A stretch of DNA of 64,000 nucleotides from Streptomyces cirratus (GCF_014650775.1 NZ_BMVP01000011.1:62001-126000), one strand, 5' to 3'. Positions 34,503-42,706 are shown, numbered from the stretch's first letter. Notes: a model not told the origin generated them from the letters alone. Made by a program: numbers and translations.

Positions 34503-34745
34503 TCAGTCGTTGACGCAGACGTTGCCGAACGCCGGGTTCAGCAGACCGATGACGTTGACGGAGTTACCGCAGACGTTGACCGGAATGTGGACCGGGACCT
34601 GGACCAGGTTGCCCGAGAGGACACCGGGGGACCCCGCGGCCACACCCTCGGCACCCGCGTCGGCGGAGGCGGCGCCCGCGGCGCCGGCCACAGCGAGACC
34701 AGCGGAGGCCAGGGCCACGGCGGCCTTCTTGGCAGCAGAGTTCAT
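34503..34745 (-). CDS. Short chaplin (leftward)
   Basis: This 80-residue protein starts at ATG 34745, with GAAGAGAAGGTG upstream. The signal peptide ends AASADA. The mature chaplin domain runs GSPGVLSGNLVQVPVHIPVN, VCGNSVNVIGLLNPAFGNVC and ends VND. It has the two conserved cysteines and no sorting signal, so it belongs to the ChpD-H short chaplin class. The mature part differs from the chaplin at 32456 at only a handful of positions. The signal peptides differ more, suggesting an old duplication with strong selection on the amyloid part. Confidence 0.95.
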   Translation of the reverse strand: MNSAAKKAAVALASAGLAVAGAAGAASADAGAEGVAAGSPGVLSGNLVQVPVHIPVNVCGNSVNVIGLLNPAFGNVCVND

Positions 34746-34926
34746 GGGAAGTGCACCTTCTCTTCGACGTCCTGCCCCGATCTTTGGGGCTCACATCGAG
34801 CGAAACGGTTCAGGTTCCCGAACGACACGGGTACGGGCGAGATCAGACCTGTTCAGCTCAATAGTCGTAACCTTGTGCCCCGTTCCCGTCCGTACTCCGC
34901 CGCCCCGGCGACGGCCTGTCGCGCCC

Positions 34927-35400
34927 TCAGGGAAGGTCGGGCACGTCCGGGATCTCGGGGACCAGGTCGGCGGGGGGCTTGAGCGGAGTCGCCGCCGGCG
35001 GCACCGCCGGGGTGGCGGGCAGCGCCGGGACGGAGACGGACGGGGCCTTCTTCACGGCGTCGACCGGCAGCTGCGGGAGCGCCGGCAGCGCGGGGATCTC
35101 CGGCAGCTTCGGCAGCTCGATCGGCGGCAGGGTCACCCCGGCCGGCAGCAGACCGGTCAGGGACTTGAGCAGGTCCTGCAGCGTCTTGAGCAGACCGGCG
35201 AGGAGATCGTCGATCGGCCCGGCCGCCGCCTTGGCCGCCTCCACTTCCTTCACCTGCTGCTGAACGGCCGCCACCCGTCGCGTGAGCGAGGCGGCACTGT
35301 CGCCGCCCGCGGCGCACGCAGGGGCTGCCGCGCCGGCAAGTATCACGGCAGCGAGGGCCGACGGGACAAGAACGCGGGTGCGGAACGACTTCGTGCGCAT
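34927..35400 (-). CDS. Secreted Pro/Leu-rich protein with coiled-coil-like start
   Basis: This is a 157-residue protein from ATG 35400. The signal peptide ends APACAAG and contains a cysteine, so a lipoprotein form is conceivable but the lipobox is poor. The mature N-terminal part (LTRRVAAVQQQVKEVEAAKA) looks like a coiled coil, followed by a Leu-rich DDLLAGLLKTLQDLLKSLTG helix. The rest is a Pro/Leu/Val repeat region: LPKLPEIPALPALPQLPVD. No family is recognised. It points away from the second rodlin gene, sharing a 290-bp divergent region. Confidence 0.68.
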   Translation of the reverse strand: MRTKSFRTRVLVPSALAAVILAGAAAPACAAGGDSAASLTRRVAAVQQQVKEVEAAKAAAGPIDDLLAGLLKTLQDLLKSLTGLLPAGVTLPPIELPKLPEIPALPALPQLPVDAVKKAPSVSVPALPATPAVPPAATPLKPPADLVPEIPDVPDLP

Positions 35401-35640
35401 GGGTTTCCTTACGGTGGTCTCACGGAAGTGGACCCCAACGATCCACTTCCTTACCCACCGTGCGAACACCTTGCACGGAGCGCAACCGGAGGGCCACGGA
35501 CGGCCCTCCTCGTGCGAGCCGTCCGGGCTTCGTACGGACTTCGCGCACACGTCCGGGGCGCCCTCACCCGGGCGGGGAAAAGCGCTCCTCCGAACGGGCC
35601 GTTTGAGTGAAGCAGCGGAACCAACCCCGTGGAGAGGCAG

Positions 35641-35690
35641 TTGATCAGGGCGCTCCACTAGCGGGCACTCGTGCGACAAAAGGACCAATG
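35641..35690 (+). promoter_or_regulatory. Conserved 50-bp leader before the second rodlin gene
   Basis: This is the counterpart of the leader at 31750-31799, with TTGATC, GCTCCA, CGGGCA, TGC and AAAAGGAC in the same order and spacing apart from one single-base indel. Conservation outside the coding region suggests a shared promoter-proximal or mRNA control element. Confidence 0.6.
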
Positions 35691-36101
35691 ATGCTCAAGA
35701 AGATCATGACTGCTGCCGCGGTCACCGCCGCTGCCGTCGGCGCGGGCGCTGCTGTCGCGGCCCCGGCCATGGCCATCGGCAACGACAACGGGATCAACAC
35801 CGTCAACGGCAACGGGGCGACCCAGATCTACGGCAACCAGAAGACCGAGGGGCCCCTGAGCCCGCAGCTCGGCCTGGTTCAGGGCACGCTCAACAAGCCC
35901 TGCGTCGGCCTGCCGGTCAAGGCCAACGTGCAGTCGATCCTGGCCCTGGTCAACATCGGCGTCCAGGACATCAACGTCCTGTCCAACCCGCAGAACCAGC
36001 AGTGCACCGAGAACTCCACCCAGGCCAAGGGCGACGAGCCGCTCTCGCACATCCTGGACAACATCCCGGTCCTGTCCGGCAACCTGTCCAACGGCAGCTG
36101 A
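35691..36101 (+). CDS. Rodlin-family protein (second copy)
   Basis: This 136-residue secreted rodlin has a signal peptide ending AAPAMA. The mature part shares IGNDNGINTVNGNGA, QIYGNQ, NKPC, KANVQSILALVN and NPQNQQCTENSTQAKGDEP with the first copy. ATG 35691 is preferred over ATG 35688 because AAAGGA then has normal spacing and the leader length matches the first rodlin. In Streptomyces coelicolor the two rodlins are divergent neighbours. Here they face the same way about 3.9 kb apart with chaplins between. Confidence 0.95.
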   Translation: MLKKIMTAAAVTAAAVGAGAAVAAPAMAIGNDNGINTVNGNGATQIYGNQKTEGPLSPQLGLVQGTLNKPCVGLPVKANVQSILALVNIGVQDINVLSNPQNQQCTENSTQAKGDEPLSHILDNIPVLSGNLSNGS

Positions 36102-36200
36102 CCGCCGTTCCCCCAGCGGCCCGTACGGCCGTGGGGTCCGGGCCCGGCGCCCGTGGAGCGACGCGGTGACGCGGTCGAAGCGATGCGGTGTGTGATGTGA

Positions 36201-36237
36201 CGAGGGCCCCGGCAGCCTCCAGCTGCCGGGGCCCTCG
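36201..36237. terminator. Perfect 16-bp terminator hairpin
   Basis: CGAGGGCCCCGGCAGC (36201-36216) and GCTGCCGGGGCCCTCG (36222-36237) with a 5-base loop lie between the convergent second rodlin and VKOR genes, and serve both. Confidence 0.85.
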
Positions 36238-36254
36238 GGCGTGACCGGGCGGCC

Positions 36255-36917
36255 TCAACTCGTCCAGAACTCCCACCACCGGGTGAGGATCAGCATCCCG
36301 ATCACTCCCAGGTGCAGCGCGGGCGGGGCCCAGCCGAACTCGGTGAAGAACTGGCGCAGCGGGCCGGGGGCCGCGCTCGCGCGGACGTTGCGGGCGGTGA
36401 CCGCCCAGAACATCACCAGCGTCGCCGCCCAGGTCAGGCAGCACCACAGGCAGAGCGCGTTGATCTCGTAGAGGGACTGGACCATCAGCCAGGTGCAGAA
36501 GCCGGTGCCGAAGAGCATTCCGGCGTTCAGCCCGGCCCAGAACCAGCCCCGGTAGCGGGCCCCGGCCAGCAGGCCGGCGCCGACGCAGACGACGACCCCG
36601 TAAGCGACCAGCCCCAGCATGGGGTTGGGGAAGCCGAAGGCCTGCGCCTGCTCGCTCTTCATGACGCTGCCGCAGGAGACCACGGGGTTCAGGCTGCACG
36701 CGGGCTTGAAGGAAGGGTCTTCCAGCAGGAGGAACTTGTCGAGGGTGATCACCCAGGAGGCCAGCACTCCGGCGCATCCGGTGAGGACCAGCAACCACGC
36801 CAACCCGCGCGGAACGCGCGCGTGTTCGTCATCGGTCCGTCTGGAGCGGTCCTGTTGGCGCGGGAGGCCCACTGGGGCGGCTGTGGTGCTGTCGGGTGCC
36901 GTACCGTTCGTTGCCAT
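36255..36917 (-). CDS. Vitamin K epoxide reductase (VKOR) family protein
   Basis: This is a 220-residue membrane protein with about five helices. It has the quinone-site motif CLWC (Cys156/Cys159) and the loop cysteines Cys74 and Cys82 (PACSLNPVVSCGSVMKS). Bacterial VKOR homologues reoxidise DsbA-like proteins and pass electrons to quinone, so they support disulphide bond formation outside the cell. Chaplins and rodlins next door contain essential cysteine pairs, which gives a plausible but unproven functional link. ATG 36917 is chosen; GTG 36926 is also possible. No thioredoxin domain is fused. Confidence 0.88.
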   Translation of the reverse strand: MATNGTAPDSTTAAPVGLPRQQDRSRRTDDEHARVPRGLAWLLVLTGCAGVLASWVITLDKFLLLEDPSFKPACSLNPVVSCGSVMKSEQAQAFGFPNPMLGLVAYGVVVCVGAGLLAGARYRGWFWAGLNAGMLFGTGFCTWLMVQSLYEINALCLWCCLTWAATLVMFWAVTARNVRASAAPGPLRQFFTEFGWAPPALHLGVIGMLILTRWWEFWTS

Positions 36918-37109
36918 GCGGCCCATAGTCCCGCGCTTCGCAGCAGACTAGGGCCAACCGTACCCATTCGTACGCAAGTTGACCTGATGGGGTGGCGGGA
37001 ACCCCTGATGCTTCCCGGACGTTTTACCGAATCCCGGACGTGATGTCAGTGCCAGGGGCTACGTTGTGCTTCCGCGAAGTGACAAGCTGCGACGGCCTGG
37101 AGACCCACC

Positions 37110-37883
37110 TTGAGCGATCCGTACGAGACAACCGAGGCCCACCTCGATCGACTCCTGGGCCGCGCCCTCAACTCCTTCGACCTGCCGGACCCGCTGGTCG
37201 GGCGCCTGCGTACGGCGCTCGCCCACAGCTCTTCGCTGCACACCACGCACCACAGCCCGTCGGCGGGGCTGTGGCGCGAAACCCACCGGCACACCTACCT
37301 GCTGGCCGACGGCGGAGCCGAGTCGCTCTGGGAGCTGGTCTACCGGCAGCGGGGCGAGCTGACCGCGCGGCACGAGCTCTTCGCCGGCCGGTCCGAGCTC
37401 TGCCTCGCGGTGGCCCGGCTGTTCGGCGACGTGCCCTCGCAGGTGGCGCGGGACCTCGCGCCAAAGGGGGCGCAGCAGGCTACGGACCCGCAGGACGACG
37501 CGGCCGCGCTCAGCGCCCTGTTCGCGGCCCCGGCGCCGCCCCCGCAACGGGAGTACGCGGTCGAACAGTCCGCCGACCACGCCCGCCGGGTGCTGCGGCG
37601 CGCGGAGAACGCGGACCGGCCCGGCGAGCAGGTGGCGCTGCGCCTGCGCTCGGCGTACGCACACCAGATCACCCAGGCGTTCGGCGGACGGCAGTGGCTG
37701 GCGGACGGCCGGGGCGTCGGGTTCACCTTGTACGAGCACGCGTTCGTACTGGTGGACGGCAGCGAGGTGAGCCTGTGGGAGGTCGAGCACACGGCCACTC
37801 CGGACGGCCGCCACATGTGCGAGGTCTACGAGAGCGAGGCCGCCGCCCGCGAGGCGATGGAAGTGCGCGCCCGCGTCCGCTGA
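37110..37883 (+). CDS. Hypothetical protein, DUF6227-like
   Basis: This is a 257-residue cytoplasmic protein starting at a TTG (37110), with CTGGAGA eight bases upstream. The N-terminus SDPYETTEAHLDRLLGRALNSFDLPD and the central HRHTYLLADGGAESLWELVY look like the Streptomyces DUF6227 family, as far as I recall it. A second half repeats a similar strand pattern (EHAFVLVDGSEVSLWEVEH), suggesting an internal duplication. Function is unknown. It stands alone, ending at a strong terminator shared with the convergent MFS gene. Confidence 0.72.
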   Translation: MSDPYETTEAHLDRLLGRALNSFDLPDPLVGRLRTALAHSSSLHTTHHSPSAGLWRETHRHTYLLADGGAESLWELVYRQRGELTARHELFAGRSELCLAVARLFGDVPSQVARDLAPKGAQQATDPQDDAAALSALFAAPAPPPQREYAVEQSADHARRVLRRAENADRPGEQVALRLRSAYAHQITQAFGGRQWLADGRGVGFTLYEHAFVLVDGSEVSLWEVEHTATPDGRHMCEVYESEAAAREAMEVRARVR

Positions 37884-37907
37884 CGTACCGGCGCAGCCCG
37901 CGCAGCC

Positions 37908-37946
37908 CGACGGGCGCGCCCCCCGGGGGTGGGCGCGCCCGTCGGT
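37908..37946. terminator. Perfect 15-bp bidirectional terminator
   Basis: CCGACGGGCGCGCCC (37908-37922) and GGGCGCGCCCGTCGG (37932-37946) lie between the convergent DUF6227-like and MFS genes. Confidence 0.82.
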
Positions 37947-37954
37947 CAAGGCGT

Positions 37955-39490
37955 TCAGGCGGTCTCGGCGCCCTCGCGCTCGGCCGTCGGGACCTGCTTG
38001 CGCGGCAGCATGAACATCACCGCGAAGATCACGACCAGGACCGCCACCACCCACCACAGCGCGCTGCGGAATGCCTCGACGTACGGGGCTCCGTAGGCCA
38101 TGTCGTCATCGATCATCCCGAAGAAGACGACGGACGTCAGACCCAGGCCGAGGGCGTTGCCCATCTGGCCGGTGGTGTTGATCAGGCCCGAGGCGGAGCC
38201 GGCGTGCTCGCGCGGGACCTGGGAGAGCACGGTGTCGGTGAGCGGGGCCACGATCAGCCCCATGCCCGCGCCCATGACGACGAGGGGCGCGGCCATCTGC
38301 CAGGAGGCGATCCCCATGCCGTAGTGGGCGGACTCCCAGATGTAGAGGAGCAGACCGGCGGCCATGGTCAGCGCGCCCGCCTGGAGCACCTTGCGGCCGA
38401 AGCGCGGTACGAGCTTCTGGACGGACATGCCCGCGGCCACCGAGACGGCGATCGAGAAGGGGATCCCGGTGGTGCCCGCGCGCAGCGGGGTCCAGCCGAG
38501 GCCCATCTGCATGTAGAGCGTCCAGACCAGGAAGAAGATGCCGGTCGCGATGCCGAAGGTCAGCTGGACGGCGATACCGCCCGCGAAGCTCTTGATCTTG
38601 AAGAGGGAGAGCTCCACCAGCGGCGAGCCGTCCTTGCGGATCTTGTACTTCTCGTACGCGATGAACGCGGCGAACAGGAACGGCGAGGCGATCATGCAGA
38701 CGAAGCCCCACAGCGGCCAGTCGTTCTCACGGCCGTGCGTCAACGGGAAGATCAGCATGACCAGGGCGAGGGTCGCGAGCACGACGCCGACCAGGTCGAG
38801 CCGGAGCGCCTTGGGGGCCTTGGACTCGGTGATGAACTTGACGCCCAGGATCACGCCCGCGATGCCGACGGGCAGGTTGATCAGGAAGATCGGGCGCCAT
38901 TCGAGGCCGAAGAGGTTCCACTCGGTGAGCAGCGCGCCGAGCATCGGGCCCGAGACGGCGCCGAGGCCGACGATCGCGCCGAACATGCCGAAGACCTTGC
39001 CGCGCTCGTGGGGCGGGAAGGTGACGTGGATGATCGCCAGCACCTGCGGCACCATCATGGCCGCCATACCGCCCTGGAGGATGCGGGAGGCAACGAGCAC
39101 GGACGGGTTGGCGGCGATGCCGCAGAGCGCCGAGGCGGCCGTGAATCCGGCGATGCCGATGAGGAAGAGGCGCTTGCGGCCGTAGATGTCACCGAGACGG
39201 CCGCCCGTGATCAGACCGGCGGCGAAGGCGAGGGCGTACCCGGCGGTTATCCACTGGATCGCGCTGGTGGAGGCGCCGAAGTCCGCGCGCATGCTGGGTA
39301 TCGCGATGTTGACGATCGTGACGTCGACCAGGTCCATGAACGCCGCGGTCATCACGATGGCGAGCGCCAGCCAGCGGCGGCGGTCGGCGGGTGAGCTGCT
39401 GCTCGTGTGGTCGTCGAGGGTGGCGTTCCGCTCTTCTCGTACGGGCCCGTTCTCTCTTTCGGGCGATGTCTGGGCTGTCTCGGTGCTCAT
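37955..39490 (-). CDS. DHA2-type MFS drug/metabolite efflux transporter
   Basis: This is a 511-residue, fourteen-helix transporter of the EmrB/QacA group. Diagnostic parts are DLVDVTIVNIAIPSMRADFG in helix 1 (motif D1), GGRLGDIYGRKRLFLIG (motif A) and ASRILQGGMAAMMVPQVLAI (motif B/C region). These pumps export drugs or secondary metabolites using the proton gradient. The start is ATG 39490, though the open frame extends to 39511. The divergent WYL regulator gene starts 62 bp away, so it probably controls this pump. Confidence 0.92.
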   Translation of the reverse strand: MSTETAQTSPERENGPVREERNATLDDHTSSSSPADRRRWLALAIVMTAAFMDLVDVTIVNIAIPSMRADFGASTSAIQWITAGYALAFAAGLITGGRLGDIYGRKRLFLIGIAGFTAASALCGIAANPSVLVASRILQGGMAAMMVPQVLAIIHVTFPPHERGKVFGMFGAIVGLGAVSGPMLGALLTEWNLFGLEWRPIFLINLPVGIAGVILGVKFITESKAPKALRLDLVGVVLATLALVMLIFPLTHGRENDWPLWGFVCMIASPFLFAAFIAYEKYKIRKDGSPLVELSLFKIKSFAGGIAVQLTFGIATGIFFLVWTLYMQMGLGWTPLRAGTTGIPFSIAVSVAAGMSVQKLVPRFGRKVLQAGALTMAAGLLLYIWESAHYGMGIASWQMAAPLVVMGAGMGLIVAPLTDTVLSQVPREHAGSASGLINTTGQMGNALGLGLTSVVFFGMIDDDMAYGAPYVEAFRSALWWVVAVLVVIFAVMFMLPRKQVPTAEREGAETA

Positions 39491-39512
39491 AGGAAGCAAC
39501 CTAGACGGCATG

Positions 39513-39531
39513 TAGGTCAGGTGATGTCCTA
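39513..39531. promoter_or_regulatory. Candidate operator between MFS pump and WYL regulator
   Basis: TAGGTCA, five bases, TGTCCTA forms an imperfect palindrome (arms match 6 of 7). It sits in the 62-bp divergent gap between the pump and the regulator, where a shared operator is expected. The regulator's binding motif is not known to me. Confidence 0.45.
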
Positions 39532-39552
39532 TTTCCCTGGCAGCCTGTTGTC

Positions 39553-40503
39553 ATGAACGACACTCCCGGACGGCTGCTCACCCTGCTCTCCCTGCTCCAG
39601 ACCCCGCGCGAGTGGCCCGGCAGTGAGCTGGCCGAGCGACTCGGGGTCAGCGCCCGGACCATCCGGCGGGACATCGAGCGGCTGCGGGAGCTGGGGTACC
39701 CGGTGGAGGCGACGCTGGGGGCGGAGGGCGGGTACCGGCTGGTGGCGGGCGCGGCGATGCCGCCGCTGCTGCTGGACGACGAGGAGGCGGTGGCGATCGC
39801 GGTGGGCCTGCGGGCGGGGGCCGGGCACGCCATCGAGGGGGTGGACGAGGCTTCCGTACGGGCCCTGGCCAAGCTGGAGCAGGTCCTGCCGGCACGGCTG
39901 CGGCGCCGGGTCGGCGCGCTGCAGTCGGCCACGGTGGCGGTGGCCCGCGGCGACGGGGCGAGCGTGGACCCGCGGACGCTGACGACGATGGCGGCGGCGG
40001 TGGCGGGGCCGGAGCGGCTGCGGTTCGCCTACCGGGCGCGGGACGGGGCGGAGTCCCGGCGGCTGGTGGAGCCGTACCGGCTGGTGAGCACGGGCAGCCG
40101 GTGGTACCTCGTCGCGTACGACCTGGAACGGGACGACTGGCGGACCTTCCGGGTGGACCGGGTCAGCGAGCCGTTCGCGACGGGCGCGCGGTTCGCCGCG
40201 CGGCCGCTGCCGGTGGACGCGGCGGAGTTCGTGCGGCGGGGCCTGCGCGGGGAGCAGACGTACGCGGTCGAGGTGACCTTCGCGGCGCCGGCCGAGGCGC
40301 TGCCGGACTGGCTGAGGGGGCAGGAGGTGCCGGTGGCGGACGGCTGCCGGGTGCGGTTCGAGAGCGGGGACACGCCCGAGTGGCTGGCGGCGCGGCTCGC
40401 TCTGACGGGGGCGGACTTCACGGTCCATGCCCCGCCGGCCCTCGCGGAGGCCGCCCGTGCGCTGGCCTCACGGCTGGCGAGATCGAGCCCCGTCGGAGCG
40501 TGA
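39553..40503 (+). CDS. YafY-type HTH-WYL transcriptional regulator
   Basis: This 316-residue regulator has an N-terminal winged helix-turn-helix (LLSLLQTPREWPGSELAERL, then GVSARTIRRDIERLRELGYP). A linker and a WYL domain at about residues 135-210 follow, with RFAYRARDGAESRRLVEPYR, WYLVAYDLERDDWRTFRVDR and a C-terminal WCX extension. WYL domains bind nucleic acid or small ligands. Divergent pairing with the MFS pump suggests ligand-controlled repression or activation of efflux. The start is ATG 39553. The stop overlaps the first unit of a 14-bp tandem repeat. Confidence 0.92.
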   Translation: MNDTPGRLLTLLSLLQTPREWPGSELAERLGVSARTIRRDIERLRELGYPVEATLGAEGGYRLVAGAAMPPLLLDDEEAVAIAVGLRAGAGHAIEGVDEASVRALAKLEQVLPARLRRRVGALQSATVAVARGDGASVDPRTLTTMAAAVAGPERLRFAYRARDGAESRRLVEPYRLVSTGSRWYLVAYDLERDDWRTFRVDRVSEPFATGARFAARPLPVDAAEFVRRGLRGEQTYAVEVTFAAPAEALPDWLRGQEVPVADGCRVRFESGDTPEWLAARLALTGADFTVHAPPALAEAARALASRLARSSPVGA

Positions 40504-40536
40504 GGCGCGGAGCGTGAGGCGCGGAGCGTGAGGCGT
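40495..40536. repeat. Three tandem 14-bp repeats at the end of the WYL gene
   Basis: GGAGCGTGAGGCGC occurs at 40495-40508 and 40509-40522, and with a final T at 40523-40536. The first copy contains the stop codon, so copy number does not change the protein. Confidence 0.75.
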
Positions 40537-40552
40537 GCGGCCGGGCAGCGGG

Positions 40553-40591
40553 GAGCCCCCGGCGCCTGGGGGGGATAGGCACCGGGGGCTC
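40553..40591. terminator. Terminator hairpin between WYL and hrdD genes
   Basis: GAGCCCCCGGCGCCT (40553-40567) pairs with AGGCACCGGGGGCTC (40577-40591) at 14 of 15 positions, the exception being a G-U pair. It lies between convergent genes. Confidence 0.75.
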
Positions 40592-40639
40592 GTTCTGGGG
40601 GCTTCGACTTCCGTGGGTCGACCAGGCGGGCGGGCCCGG

Positions 40640-41620
40640 TCAGGCCACCGCGTCGAAGCCGGTGTCGCGCGCCATCCGCTTGAGCTCCAGCAGCGCGTGC
40701 TTCTCGATCTGCCGGATCCGCTCCCGCGTCAGACCGTGCTGCTTGCCGACCTCGGTCAGCGTGCGCTCGCGTCCGTCCTCGATCCCGTACCGCATCTTGA
40801 TGATGGACGCGGTGCGCTGGTCGAGCTTGCCGAGCAGGTCCTCCAGCTCCTCGCTGCGCAGCAGCGACAGCACGGACTGCTCCGGGGAGATCGCGGAGGT
40901 GTCCTCCAGCAGGTCCCCGAACTGGGTGTCGCCCTCGTCGTCGACGGACATGTTCAGGCTGACCGGGTCACGCGCCCAGTCCAGTACGTCACCGACGCGC
41001 TTCTCCGTCGTGTCCAGCTCGGCGGCGATCTCCGCGTGCTCCGGGTCGCGCCCGTTCTCGCGGTTGAACTCGCGCTGGATCCGGCGGATCCTGCCGAGCT
41101 CCTCGACCAGGTGGACGGGGAGGCGGATGGTCCGGGACTGGTCGGCGATGGAGCGGGTGATGGCCTGGCGGATCCACCACGTGGCGTACGTGGAGAACTT
41201 GAAGCCCTTGGTGTAGTCGAACTTCTCGACCGCGCGGACCAGGCCGGCGTTGCCCTCCTGGATCAGGTCGAGCAGGGGGAGCCCGCTGCGCGGGTAGCGG
41301 CGGGCGACGGCCACGACCAGGCGGAGGTTGGAGCGGATGAAGACTTCCTTGGCGCGCTCTCCCTCGGCCGCCAGGGCCTCCAGCTCCTCGCGGGCGGGGG
41401 CCGTCTCCCCGGCGGGCTCTGCCGCGCCGTCGAGGATCTGCTGGGCGTAGACGCCCGCCTCGATGATCTGCGACAGCTCTACTTCCTTGGCCGCGTCGAG
41501 CAGGGGGGTGCGCGCGATCTCGTCCAGGTACATCCCGACCAGGTCGCGGTCGGCGATCTCGCCGCCCGCTGCGCGGGCACTGCCCGTGGACTGACTGCGG
41601 GCGACGGCGCGGGTTGCCAT
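40640..41620 (-). CDS. hrdD: RNA polymerase sigma factor HrdD (group 2, RpoD-like)
   Basis: This 326-residue sigma-70 family protein starts MATRAVARSQST. Region 1.2 is present (DLVGMYLDEIARTPLLDAAK), along with region 2 (FIRSNLRLVVAVARRYP, then FDYTKGFKFSTYATWWIRQA), region 3 and region 4.2 (ERTLTEVGKQHGLTRERIRQ). It lacks the long region 1.1 of the principal sigma factor HrdB. The N-terminus and length match HrdD of Streptomyces, a dispensable group 2 sigma factor. GGGAG precedes ATG 41620. A SigR-type promoter lies about 130 bp upstream, as is known for hrdD in S. coelicolor. Confidence 0.93.
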   Translation of the reverse strand: MATRAVARSQSTGSARAAGGEIADRDLVGMYLDEIARTPLLDAAKEVELSQIIEAGVYAQQILDGAAEPAGETAPAREELEALAAEGERAKEVFIRSNLRLVVAVARRYPRSGLPLLDLIQEGNAGLVRAVEKFDYTKGFKFSTYATWWIRQAITRSIADQSRTIRLPVHLVEELGRIRRIQREFNRENGRDPEHAEIAAELDTTEKRVGDVLDWARDPVSLNMSVDDEGDTQFGDLLEDTSAISPEQSVLSLLRSEELEDLLGKLDQRTASIIKMRYGIEDGRERTLTEVGKQHGLTRERIRQIEKHALLELKRMARDTGFDAVA

Positions 41621-41747
41621 GCGTGCTCCCTTGCGATGCGATGGATTTCGGTCGCGGTGCGGCTGCCGGACGCCTCGGCTGTGAGAAGTGCGGCACGGTC
41701 GACGCGTCCTTCGGACACTCTCCCGAGTGCCCGCTTCCGAAGGAAAC

Positions 41748-41774
41748 AACGACTGGAATCGGGACAGAATTCCC
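41748..41774 (-). promoter_or_regulatory. SigR-type promoter of hrdD
   Basis: On the minus strand GGGAAT (41774-41769) is followed by exactly 18 bases and GTT (41750-41748). This is a full match to the SigR (oxidative/thiol stress ECF sigma) consensus GGGAAT, 18 bases, GTT. It lies 128 bp before the hrdD start codon in the correct orientation. Confidence 0.78.
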
Positions 41775-41852
41775 ACGAGGGCCGTCTTCTTTCCAGATCT
41801 TGCAGTACCCTGCCCCGCCAACGGGGCAAAGCGGCCGGTGGAGGCGAAGTGG

Positions 41853-42650
41853 CTAGCCGAACTGGAGCGAGCGCTTCGACAGCCCCATCCAGAAGCCGTC
41901 CACGGTGGTCGCCGGGGCTCCCAGGTCCCCGGAAGCCTCGGCGGCGCCCAGGGTGACGAACAGCGGCGCGAAGTGCTCCGTCCGCGGGTGGGCCAGACGG
42001 CCGGCCGGGGATTTGGCCTCGAAGTCGAGCAGGGCGTCCACATCGGCGGCGGCCAGCGCTTCGCGGCCCCAGGCGTCGAACTCCGTCGACCAGCCGGGCA
42101 CGCCGCCCGCGTGCCGGAGCGCGGCGAGGTTGTGCGTGAAGAAGCCGCTGCCCACGATCAGGACCCCTTCCTCCCGCAGCGGGGCGAGGGTGCGGCCGAT
42201 CTCCATCAGGCGGACCGGATCCAGCGTCGGCATGGATATCTGGAGCACCGGGATGTCGGCCTCCGGGAACATCTCCACGAGCGGCACGTAGGCCCCGTGG
42301 TCGAGCCCCCGGTCCGGGATGTCCTGGACCGGCGTCCCGGGTGCGCGCAGCAGTTTGCGTACGGAGGCGGCGAGCTCGGGGGCACCCGGGGCGTCGTAGC
42401 GCACCCGGTAGTAGTGCTCCGGGAAGCCCCAGAAGTCGTACACGAGCGGGGCCCGCTCGGTGGCTCCGAGGGCCAGCGGGGCCTCTTCCCAGTGCGCGGA
42501 GACCATGAGGATCGCGCGGGGGCGGGGCAGGCCGGCCGACCAGGCGGCCAGTTCGCCGGGCCAGACCGGGTCGTCGGCCAGGGGCGGGGCGCCGTGGCTG
42601 AGGTACAGGGCGGGCATGCGGCCCGTCGTGGGGGTGGTGTTCACAGGCAC
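41853..42650 (-). CDS. DODA-type extradiol ring-cleavage dioxygenase family protein (LigB/YgiD-like)
   Basis: This 265-residue enzyme is of the class III extradiol dioxygenase fold. MPALYLSHGAPPL carries the first metal histidine. VSAHWEEAPLALG and GLDHGAYVPLVEMFP supply others, and GSGFFTHNLAAL and RTEHFAPLFVTLGA close the site. Relatives include plant DOPA 4,5-dioxygenase and E. coli YgiD. They need Fe or Zn and open catechol rings, and the substrate here is unknown. GTG 42650 has AGGAG six bases upstream and is preferred. Between it and the upstream MFS gene lies a perfect 34-bp palindrome. Confidence 0.87.
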   Translation of the reverse strand: MPVNTTPTTGRMPALYLSHGAPPLADDPVWPGELAAWSAGLPRPRAILMVSAHWEEAPLALGATERAPLVYDFWGFPEHYYRVRYDAPGAPELAASVRKLLRAPGTPVQDIPDRGLDHGAYVPLVEMFPEADIPVLQISMPTLDPVRLMEIGRTLAPLREEGVLIVGSGFFTHNLAALRHAGGVPGWSTEFDAWGREALAAADVDALLDFEAKSPAGRLAHPRTEHFAPLFVTLGAAEASGDLGAPATTVDGFWMGLSKRSLQFG

Positions 42651-42706
42651 GGCGCGCTCCTCGTGGCGGGTGGCCGGGGGCCTTACGCGGTCCCCTGAAA
42701 AGACTA

